From Clostridiaceae bacterium (GTDB lineage: Bacteria > Bacillota > Clostridia > Saccharofermentanales > DTU023), in the NCBI GenBank assembly GCA_012841255.1, contig DUUZ01000066.1:1-5303 (forward strand): 5,303 bases of DNA, in the 5' to 3' direction. The position numbers and the translations under genes were made by a program. How positions within the stretch are numbered: position 1 is the first letter of the stretch; each line of letters begins with the position of its first letter. Of the stretch, positions 1-4,446 are shown one piece after another. The notes beneath the pieces were generated by a model, which made no database searches, was not told where the DNA came from, and saw nothing but the letters and a program-made list of their open reading frames with translations.

Positions 1-45
1 AAGTACTGAAGCCATGGAATAAGGATCGGCCGCCGGGCCCTTGAC

Positions 46-54
46 TTATCCACA
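46..54 (+). promoter_or_regulatory. DnaA box, perfect consensus
   Basis: The sequence TTATCCACA matches the bacterial DnaA-box consensus exactly. It lies about 200 bases before the dnaA start and upstream of the candidate dnaA promoter. It could therefore serve both as an origin element and in DnaA autoregulation. It is the only perfect consensus box I found in the non-coding parts of the window. Confidence 0.85.
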
Positions 55-57
55 AAG

Positions 58-66
58 TTATTAACA
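58..66 (+). promoter_or_regulatory. Degenerate DnaA-box-like 9-mer
   Basis: TTATTAACA differs from the consensus at two central positions. It lies in the same orientation as the perfect box, 12 bases start to start. A weak site next to a strong one is a common arrangement for cooperative DnaA loading. Two mismatches in AT-rich DNA could also be chance. Confidence 0.4.
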
Positions 67-95
67 ATTCACATGCCGCAAGTCACAAATTGTTA
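62..95. repeat. 8-bp inverted repeat beside the DnaA box
   Basis: TAACAATT (62-69) is the exact reverse complement of AATTGTTA (88-95), with an 18-base spacer. The left arm overlaps the degenerate DnaA-like 9-mer. The arms are too AT-rich for an intrinsic terminator and no T-run follows. It may be an operator-like site for a dimeric protein, an unwinding or architectural element, or chance in AT-rich sequence. Confidence 0.4.
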
Positions 96-150
96 GTTGT
101 ATTTTGGCCCTCCATCCTTGAAAATGCTTGACAATCCGGCCTTTTTGACT

Positions 151-179
151 TTGATGTTCATTATTTTTTCTGGTAGGAT
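151..179 (+). promoter_or_regulatory. Candidate sigma-A promoter of dnaA (weak)
   Basis: TTGATG (151-156) and TAGGAT (174-179) are separated by 17 bases, the optimal spacing. Each hexamer matches its consensus at four of six positions. Transcription would start near 186, giving a leader of about 60 bases. A better -35 match, TTGACA at 128-133, has no good -10 at the right distance. This is the best pair I could find, not a strong prediction. Confidence 0.3.
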
Positions 180-225
180 AGGGGACACTGTTGTTGAAGA
201 AATGAAGAGGACAAGCAAGGATTTT

Positions 226-232
226 GAGGGGG
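226..232 (+). promoter_or_regulatory. Probable dnaA ribosome binding site at long spacing
   Basis: GAGGGGG is the only purine-rich Shine-Dalgarno-like run near the dnaA start. It ends 16 bases before the ATG at 249, longer than the usual 5-10. No in-frame start codon lies between the upstream stop TGA (225-227) and 249, so the start cannot be moved upstream to improve the spacing. Translation of dnaA may be deliberately weak. Confidence 0.45.
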
Positions 233-248
233 ACGTGACGAACATTCT

Positions 249-1595
249 ATGGCAAGAAGAAGTGCTGATTCGGTTTGGGACTCAGTCTGTACGCAGACAC
301 TCCGCAAGCAAATTCACCCATTGACCTACAATACCTGGTTTTCGACAGCCAGGCCCTATTTTTCGGACGAGCGCACTTTCGGACTGGCCGTTCCCAATGA
401 GTTTGCCCTGGGTTTCATCGAACAGCACCGGGAAGTTGTGGAGCAGGCGCTGCGCGATATCACCCGGGTCCACTACGATCTTGAAATTGAGGTCCGTCCC
501 GACGGCAGCATCCCCACCAGGGAGGAGCTGGCGGAAAAGGAATCTTCCGAAAACAATGGAAACGGAAGTTTCCAGACCGGCAAGCTCAACCCCGATTATT
601 CTTTCTCCACCTTCATTGTCGGCTCAGGCAACAATTTTGCCCATGCCGCTTCAGTCGCCGTGGCCTCCATGGAAAGTTCCGGAAACTACAACCCCCTCTT
701 CCTTTACGGGGGGTCGGGTCTGGGCAAGACCCATCTCATGCACGCCATCGGCAACCAGGTCCGGCACGATTTCCCCAACAAGCGGGTCGTCTATGTACAG
801 TCGGAGCAGTTCGTCAACGAATTCATCGCCTGTATCCAGAAAAACGACTTTGAGGAATTCCGGAACCACTACCGCCTGGCCGACATGCTCCTGATCGACG
901 ACATCCAGTTCATCGAGTCCAAGGAGCGGATGCAGATCGAGTTCTTCTACACCTTCAATGCACTCTATGAGTCGGGCAAGAATATCGTCCTGACCTGCGA
1001 CAAACCGCCGCAGAGCCTGGCCTCCCTGACCGACCGGCTGCGGACCCGCTTCATCAGCGGCCTGACCATCGATATCCAGCCCCCGGATTACGAAACCCGG
1101 GTGGCCATTCTCAACAACCTCTGCCAGGCCCAGAAGACGGATATTCCGCCGGACATCATTGAGTATATTGCCGACAACATCACCTCCAATGTCCGGGAGA
1201 TCGAGGGGGCCTTCAAGACCATCAGCGCCCTGCAGATGATGGGCGCCGACGTGACCCTGGATGTGGCCCGCCAGGCCCTGCAAAGTGTCATCCAGCCCGG
1301 TGCCGTCAAGCCTCTGGACTTCCCCCTGATCATGGAAATCACGGCCCATTACTACGGTGTCACCGTCGATGACCTGAAATCCCGCCAAAGAAGCCAGGAA
1401 ATCGTCGAACCCAGGCAGATTGCCATGTATCTGTCGCGCAAGAAGCTCAATAAAACATTAAAAGAGATCGGTAACGCATTTGGCGGTAAGAACCATGCCA
1501 CGGTCCTGCACGCCTGTGATAAAATTGCAGAAGGCATTGCATCTGATACAGCCCTGGCGGAGGCCGTCAGCAACATTGAGATGCGCCTGCAATAA
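249..1595 (+). CDS. dnaA: Chromosomal replication initiator protein DnaA
   Basis: DnaA is the ATP-dependent initiator that binds DnaA boxes and melts oriC. The 448-residue length is normal. Domain I (about 1-82) keeps conserved tryptophans W10 and W30. A polar linker, about 84-113, forms a short domain II. The AAA+ domain has Walker A GGSGLGKTH (154-162, K160), Walker B LLIDD (214-218), sensor 1 around 245-251 and the arginine-finger segment DRLRTRF (262-268); sensor 2 is near R316. The domain IV helix-turn-helix ends in the DnaA signature, IGNAFGGKNHATVLHACDKI (407-426). By alignment to E. coli, R381 matches R399 and H416 matches H434, but D433 is N415, T435 is A417 and R432 is K414. Sensor 1 reads LTCDK where LTSDR is more usual. 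ATG 249 is the first possible start, because TGA 225-227 is in frame upstream. The gene is flanked on both sides by DnaA-box DNA, which suggests autoregulation. Confidence 0.98.
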   Translation: MARRSADSVWDSVCTQTLRKQIHPLTYNTWFSTARPYFSDERTFGLAVPNEFALGFIEQHREVVEQALRDITRVHYDLEIEVRPDGSIPTREELAEKESSENNGNGSFQTGKLNPDYSFSTFIVGSGNNFAHAASVAVASMESSGNYNPLFLYGGSGLGKTHLMHAIGNQVRHDFPNKRVVYVQSEQFVNEFIACIQKNDFEEFRNHYRLADMLLIDDIQFIESKERMQIEFFYTFNALYESGKNIVLTCDKPPQSLASLTDRLRTRFISGLTIDIQPPDYETRVAILNNLCQAQKTDIPPDIIEYIADNITSNVREIEGAFKTISALQMMGADVTLDVARQALQSVIQPGAVKPLDFPLIMEITAHYYGVTVDDLKSRQRSQEIVEPRQIAMYLSRKKLNKTLKEIGNAFGGKNHATVLHACDKIAEGIASDTALAEAVSNIEMRLQ

Positions 1596-1601
1596 TCAAC
1601 A
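1593..1601 (+). promoter_or_regulatory. DnaA-box-like 9-mer TAATCAACA
   Basis: Two mismatches to TTATCCACA, at positions 2 and 6. It overlaps the dnaA stop codon TAA (1593-1595). It shares the TCAACA half with three other sites in this gap. Confidence 0.35.
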
Positions 1602-1606
1602 GACTT

Positions 1607-1625
1607 GTTATCATTTGTTGATAAC
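1607..1625. repeat. Small hairpin just after dnaA
   Basis: GTTATCA (1607-1613) pairs exactly with TGATAAC (1619-1625) around the 5-base loop TTTGT. The right arm overlaps the DnaA-like box at 1616-1624. The stem is AT-rich and no T-run follows, so it is unlikely to be a terminator. It could place partial DnaA sites head to head or act as a local DNA structure in the origin. Confidence 0.45.
1616..1624 (-). promoter_or_regulatory. DnaA box with one mismatch (TTATCAACA)
   Basis: Read on the minus strand, this is TTATCAACA, one mismatch from consensus (C to A at position 6). It is one of the two best boxes in the dnaA-dnaN gap. Confidence 0.65.
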
Positions 1626-1642
1626 TCAATGTCAAAGACCTG

Positions 1643-1658
1643 TTCAACCAATGTTGAA
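1643..1658. repeat. Small hairpin TTCAAC-CAAT-GTTGAA
   Basis: Six-base arms, 1643-1648 and 1653-1658, pair perfectly around a 4-base loop. The right arm overlaps the DnaA-like 9-mer at 1652-1660. There is no T-run, so it is not a classical terminator. It may simply reflect two opposed TCAAC-type DnaA half-sites. Confidence 0.4.
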
Positions 1659-1660
1659 AA
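1652..1660 (-). promoter_or_regulatory. DnaA-box-like 9-mer TTTTCAACA
   Basis: On the minus strand this reads TTTTCAACA, with mismatches to consensus at positions 3 and 6. The A at position 6 is shared with the sites at 1593, 1616 and 1685. Confidence 0.4.
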
Positions 1661-1669
1661 CCAAGGGCT

Positions 1670-1678
1670 TGTGGACAA
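1670..1678 (-). promoter_or_regulatory. DnaA box with one mismatch (TTGTCCACA)
   Basis: On the minus strand this reads TTGTCCACA, one mismatch from consensus (A to G at position 3). It keeps the canonical CCACA half and is one of the two best boxes in this gap. It lies just before the most AT-rich stretch. Confidence 0.7.
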
Positions 1679-1680
1679 CT

Positions 1681-1730
1681 TGAATTCTCAACAATTTGAT
1701 CACAGTTAATTAACGAATTTGTAACATTCG
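1681..1730. other. AT-rich stretch, candidate DNA unwinding element
   Basis: By hand count about 28% GC over 50 bases, the lowest sustained GC I counted by hand. It includes the perfect 10-base palindrome GTTAATTAAC (1705-1714). It sits directly beside the minus-strand box at 1670-1678 and contains the 9-mer at 1685-1693. The position between boxes and dnaN matches the B. subtilis unwinding region. Function is inferred from composition and position only. Confidence 0.5.
1685..1693 (+). promoter_or_regulatory. DnaA-box-like 9-mer TTCTCAACA
   Basis: Two mismatches to consensus, at positions 3 and 6. It fits the local TTnTCAACA pattern and lies at the edge of the AT-rich stretch, where a filament-seeding site would be expected. 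Confidence 0.4.
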
Positions 1731-1761
1731 CAAGGGCCGGCAGCAGAGGGCCTTGAGGCAG

Positions 1762-1770
1762 TTTTTCACA
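1762..1770 (+). promoter_or_regulatory. DnaA-box-like 9-mer TTTTTCACA
   Basis: Two mismatches to consensus, at positions 3 and 5. It lies just upstream of the candidate dnaN -35 box, so bound DnaA could affect dnaN transcription. The T-run makes a chance match quite possible. Confidence 0.3.
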
Positions 1771-1773
1771 CCG

Positions 1774-1803
1774 TTGACACCTATATGAAGACGGGGGTGA
1801 AAT
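1774..1803 (+). promoter_or_regulatory. Candidate dnaN promoter
   Basis: A perfect -35 hexamer TTGACA (1774-1779) is followed after 18 bases by TGAAAT (1798-1803), a four-of-six match to TATAAT. Transcription would start near 1810, about 33 bases before the dnaN ATG. The weak -10 makes this tentative. It would let dnaN and recF be expressed independently of dnaA. Confidence 0.4.
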
Positions 1804-1828
1804 ATCTTAAAAGGACAATAGACAAAGC

Positions 1829-1834
1829 GGGAGG
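1829..1834 (+). promoter_or_regulatory. dnaN ribosome binding site (decides the start)
   Basis: GGGAGG ends 8 bases before ATG 1843, an ideal spacing, but only 2 bases before the in-frame GTG at 1837. This favours ATG 1843 as the true dnaN start. Confidence 0.8.
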
Positions 1835-1842
1835 CTGTGACA

Positions 1843-2943
1843 ATGAAACTGACATGCTCAAGAAATCAACTGATGGATGCCATCTCCACTGTACAAAGAG
1901 CAGTGGCTGCCCGGTCAACCAATCCTGTCCTGGACGGGATCCTGCTCAAGGCTGACCAGGAGCTGATACTGACCGGCTATGACAGCGAAACCGGGATCGA
2001 GTACAGGATGGAAGCCGACATCTCCCAGAAGGGCAGTCTTGTCGTTCCGGCCCGGATCCTGTCGGAAGTGGTCCGCAAATTGTCAGACAACCACGTCTAT
2101 CTGGCGGTCAAGGATGAGACCGTCCTGGTCGTTGAAAGCGGCAAGAGCGTTTTCAACATCCGCGGCTATGCAGCCGACCAGTATCCCGAGCTTCAGTTTG
2201 TCGAAGAGGGATCCCGGATTGTCCTGAAGCAGGGAACCTTGCGGGATATGATCCACCAGACGATTTTCGCAGTCAGCACCGACCAGAGCCGGCCCATCCT
2301 CATGGGGCTCAACATGATCTGTGAAAACGGGGTTCTGACCCTGGTAGCCCTGGACGGTTTCCGGCTGGCAGTCCGCCACGAGGAAATCCCGGGCATGGAT
2401 GTCACAGCCAATATTATTATCCCGGCCAAGGCCATGGGGGAAATCGCCCGCATCATGTCGGATCCGGAGGAAGAGGCTGTGATCTCGCCCTCCCACAACT
2501 ACATCATTTTCAGCAAGGGCAATGTCAAAGTCGTGACCCGCCTGATCCGCGGTGAATTCATGAGCTACAAGAGCATCATCCCCCGCGATGCCGACACCAG
2601 CCTCATGATTGCCCCGGATATCCTCCTGGCCGCGGTCTCCCGTGCCTCCATCATGATCGACACGGATGACCGCCGCTTCCCCGTTGTCTTCCAGACACCG
2701 GACGAGGATACCATGACCATTGAATCCAAGACCGATATAGGGACGGCCCGTGAGGAGATCCCGGTGGCCTTGTCCGGGGATAAAGTGGAGATTGACTTCA
2801 ATCCCCGCTTCTTCATGGAAGCTCTCCGGGAGATCACGGACGACCAGGTGGTAATGACCTTCAGCGGAAGTCTGGGACCCTGTTCCATCAAGCCGGAGTC
2901 GGGTGACAAATTCTTCTACATGATCCTGCCGCTCCGCCGTTAA
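1843..2943 (+). CDS. dnaN: DNA polymerase III beta subunit (sliding clamp) DnaN
   Basis: DnaN forms a ring-shaped dimer around DNA. It tethers the replicative polymerase and recruits repair and mismatch proteins. The 366-residue length is normal for the family, with three similar clamp domains (about 1-120, 130-245, 250-366). Recognisable landmarks are the start MKLTCSRNQL, the STDQSRPILMG segment (145-155), LVALDGFRLA (167-176, part of the partner-binding cleft) and the C-terminus FFYMILPLRR (357-366), which closes the same cleft. ATG 1843 is preferred over GTG 1837 because of the Shine-Dalgarno spacing and because family members usually begin with MK. The gene has its own candidate promoter in the origin region. 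It is followed after only 9 bases by recF, so the two are probably co-transcribed and translationally linked. Confidence 0.98.
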   Translation: MKLTCSRNQLMDAISTVQRAVAARSTNPVLDGILLKADQELILTGYDSETGIEYRMEADISQKGSLVVPARILSEVVRKLSDNHVYLAVKDETVLVVESGKSVFNIRGYAADQYPELQFVEEGSRIVLKQGTLRDMIHQTIFAVSTDQSRPILMGLNMICENGVLTLVALDGFRLAVRHEEIPGMDVTANIIIPAKAMGEIARIMSDPEEEAVISPSHNYIIFSKGNVKVVTRLIRGEFMSYKSIIPRDADTSLMIAPDILLAAVSRASIMIDTDDRRFPVVFQTPDEDTMTIESKTDIGTAREEIPVALSGDKVEIDFNPRFFMEALREITDDQVVMTFSGSLGPCSIKPESGDKFFYMILPLRR

Positions 2944-2952
2944 AGGGGCCCC
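2942..2952 (+). promoter_or_regulatory. recF ribosome binding site overlapping dnaN stop, with GGGGCCCC palindrome
   Basis: AAAGGGG (2942-2948) overlaps the dnaN TAA and lies 4 bases before the recF ATG. It forms half of the perfect palindrome GGGGCCCC (2945-2952), which fills most of the gap. The overlap suggests that ribosomes finishing dnaN help start recF. Confidence 0.6.
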
Positions 2953-4140
2953 ATGCGCCTTTGTTCCGTTGAGCTTCAAAACTTTCGAAACTACGAAAGC
3001 CTGGATCTTTCCTTTCCGGGAGGCACCCATATCCTCTACGGAGCCAATGCGCAGGGCAAGACCAATCTCCTGGAGGCCATCTACCTTTGCACCTGTGCCC
3101 GCTCCCACCGGACCGCCCGGGATGAGGAGCTGGTCCGCCAGGGGGCCGGGTCCTACCTGGCCCGGGTCGGCTTCATCACGGACCGGGGCATCCCCGAAAC
3201 GCTCTCCATTGAGTACCAGCGCGCCGCAAAAGGCGGGACTCCCCGCCGGATCATCCGCTACAACGATCTGGAAGTGGCCCGCCTGGCCGACATGATGGGC
3301 CTTTTCCACGCCATCCTCTTCGCACCGGAAGACCTGCAGATCGTCAAGGACGGGCCTTCGGAACGCCGGCGCTTTCTGGATATCCTGATCTCCCGCCTGG
3401 ACCGCTCCTATTTCCGGCATCTCCAGGACTTTTTGAAGATCCTGGCTCAAAGAAACCGCCTCCTGAAATCCATCCGGGCAGGAGGGCGGTCCGACCGTCT
3501 GCCGGAACTGGATATCTGGGATGAGAGCCTGGCCGAGAGCGCCTCCTTTATCCTGGTCAAAAGACAGGAAATGATCGGCCGCCTGGCCGGCTATGCCGCC
3601 CTGGCCCTGACCCACCTGACCTCTTCCCGGGAGCTTTTGAGCCTCCATTACAAAAGTTTTCCCGGCCTGGAGGAGGGTCTGGACCAAAAGACGGCGGAGA
3701 GCCGCTATCTGGATCGGTTGATCCGCTCCCGGGAGGACGACCTGGCCCGGGGCAGCACCTCCCAGGGTCCCCACCGGGATGATATCCAGATCAGCCTGAA
3801 CGGGGCGGACGCCCGCCTTTACGCCTCTCAGGGCCAGCAACGATCAGCCGTGCTTTCCCTGAAGATCGCCGAACTCATGATTCTCACGGAAGTGACCGGA
3901 GAAAAGCCCATCCTCCTTCTGGACGATGTCATGTCGGAACTGGACGCCTCGCGGCGGGAGAAGCTGATGGAGGTCATCCGGGACCACCAGGTCTTCATGA
4001 CCTGTACGGACCCCGACCAGCTGGGTGAAACGTCCTCCCTTGCGGCGGATTCCGCCTGTCCCGCAGTCTGGGAAGGACCCGTCCGCTACTACCGTGTCCA
4101 GGAGGGTCAAATCCAGGCGGGAAGCCGGAATATGGTATAA
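2953..4140 (+). CDS. recF: DNA replication and repair protein RecF
   Basis: RecF is an SMC/ABC-type ATPase that binds gapped DNA and, with RecO and RecR, helps load RecA at stalled or damaged forks. Walker A is GANAQGKT (30-37, K36). The conserved FAPEDLQIVKDGPSERRRFLD region spans 123-143. The RecF motif around QGPHRDD lies at 271-277. The ABC signature segment SQGQQRSAVLSLKIAE is at 292-307, and Walker B with D-loop LLLDDVMSELD at 321-331. The protein has 395 residues, slightly longer than the usual 360-370. Some of the excess lies near the C-terminus (about 355-378), before a final segment RYYRVQEGQI that resembles the normal family end. Start ATG 2953 follows a good ribosome binding site and gives the typical opening of a short beta strand and FRNY. 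It probably shares a transcript with dnaN. The S4-like rlbA gene often found between them is missing. Its stop codon is part of a candidate promoter. Confidence 0.97.
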   Translation: MRLCSVELQNFRNYESLDLSFPGGTHILYGANAQGKTNLLEAIYLCTCARSHRTARDEELVRQGAGSYLARVGFITDRGIPETLSIEYQRAAKGGTPRRIIRYNDLEVARLADMMGLFHAILFAPEDLQIVKDGPSERRRFLDILISRLDRSYFRHLQDFLKILAQRNRLLKSIRAGGRSDRLPELDIWDESLAESASFILVKRQEMIGRLAGYAALALTHLTSSRELLSLHYKSFPGLEEGLDQKTAESRYLDRLIRSREDDLARGSTSQGPHRDDIQISLNGADARLYASQGQQRSAVLSLKIAELMILTEVTGEKPILLLDDVMSELDASRREKLMEVIRDHQVFMTCTDPDQLGETSSLAADSACPAVWEGPVRYYRVQEGQIQAGSRNMV

Positions 4141-4141
4141 T
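4133..4141 (+). promoter_or_regulatory. Extended -10 promoter overlapping recF stop codon, for remB-gyrB
   Basis: TGGTATAAT is a perfect extended -10 element (TGn followed by TATAAT, 4136-4141). The recF stop TAA (4138-4140) lies inside it. No good -35 is visible 17 bases upstream, as is common for extended -10 promoters. Transcription would start near 4148, giving a leader of about 40 bases before remB. A perfect extended -10 in this GC-rich coding background is unlikely by chance, but activity is inferred. Confidence 0.55.
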
Positions 4142-4187
4142 TAGGGGTAGATTCAAGGACTGAACTTTACCTGGGAAACGGAGCATT

Positions 4188-4445
4188 ATGTACATTCATA
4201 TCGGGGCAGATATTTCGATTCCTGCCCATTGGATCGTCGGAATTTTCGATCTAGACCGCATGACTCCGTCCGGTGATACAGCATCCTTCCTGAAACAGGC
4301 AGAAGAAGCGAACAAGCTGGACTGGATGACGGCTGATCTGCCGAGATCCCTGGTTGTTACGCTTGACCGCTCTTTTATGTCGCCTGTCTCTGCAAGGACG
4401 CTCTTGGCCCGGCTTCATGATCAAGGCCGGAGCCTGAAAGGATAA
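4188..4445 (+). CDS. remB: Extracellular matrix regulator RemB-like protein (DUF370)
   Basis: This 85-residue protein resembles the RemB/YaaB family (DUF370). Members are small Firmicutes proteins encoded between recF and gyrB and required for normal matrix gene expression in B. subtilis; the molecular mechanism of RemB is not well settled. Visible family marks are the opening MYIHIGADISIP, the IVGIFDLDRM segment (16-25), and the C-terminal SFMSPVSARTLLARL region (62-76). There is no signal peptide or membrane segment. ATG 4188 has GGAG (4180-4183) 4 bases upstream. The 47-base gap after recF holds a candidate promoter. The stop codon lies one base before the gyrB ATG, and the shared AAAGGATAAC sequence is both the end of remB and the gyrB ribosome binding site. 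Matrix regulation in this organism is inferred from family and position only. Confidence 0.9.
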   Translation: MYIHIGADISIPAHWIVGIFDLDRMTPSGDTASFLKQAEEANKLDWMTADLPRSLVVTLDRSFMSPVSARTLLARLHDQGRSLKG

Positions 4446-4446
4446 C

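Larger units (their letters stand above)
1..248. other. Non-coding region upstream of dnaA, probable left part of a bipartite oriC
   Basis: No credible gene lies here on either strand. In particular there is no divergent rpmH, which often sits upstream of dnaA but may lie further out. Bases 21-40 are GC-rich and end in the palindrome GGGCCC (35-40). From about 41 to 180 the DNA is AT-rich (about 36% GC by hand count) and carries one perfect DnaA box, a degenerate neighbour, an inverted repeat and a candidate promoter. Bipartite origins with box clusters on both sides of dnaA are established for Bacillus subtilis. That this segment works the same way here is inference. Confidence 0.65.
1593..1770. 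other. Probable oriC core: dnaA-dnaN intergenic DnaA-box cluster
   Basis: This gap between dnaA and dnaN has six DnaA-box-like 9-mers on both strands within 178 bases, two short hairpins and a 50-base stretch of about 28% GC. By hand count 1596-1730 is about 34% GC, against clearly GC-rich flanking genes. In B. subtilis the unwinding region lies in the same gap, so this is the most likely melting site. Only one or two of the boxes are close to consensus. I did not see a clear run of DnaA-trio repeats. No gene is present between 1596 and 1842. Confidence 0.75.

Noticed and set aside
97..324. Open frame of 75 codons overlapping the dnaA start, with an internal ATG at 202 giving MKRT
   Set aside because: MKRT recalls ribosomal protein L34, but the following residues do not match L34. 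The frame overlaps dnaA and runs through its likely ribosome binding site.
651..1388. Open frame of 245 codons on the minus strand inside dnaA
   Set aside because: Fully antisense to the conserved AAA+ domain of dnaA, with no recognisable motif.
1732..1766. Possible intrinsic terminator after dnaA: imperfect AAGGGCC/GGGCCTT stem followed by a T5 run
   Set aside because: The stem has a central G-G mismatch and a 9-base loop, and the T-run starts several bases after the stem, so it does not meet a normal terminator pattern.
1837..1842. GTG 1837 as the dnaN start
   Set aside because: It is only 2 bases from the Shine-Dalgarno GGGAGG, while ATG 1843 has ideal spacing and gives the usual MK start.
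2083..3840. Open frame of 585 codons on the minus strand across dnaN and recF
   Set aside because: It is antisense to two certain genes. Long antisense frames are expected in GC-rich codon usage, and its Gly/Asp-rich translation shows no domain I recognise.
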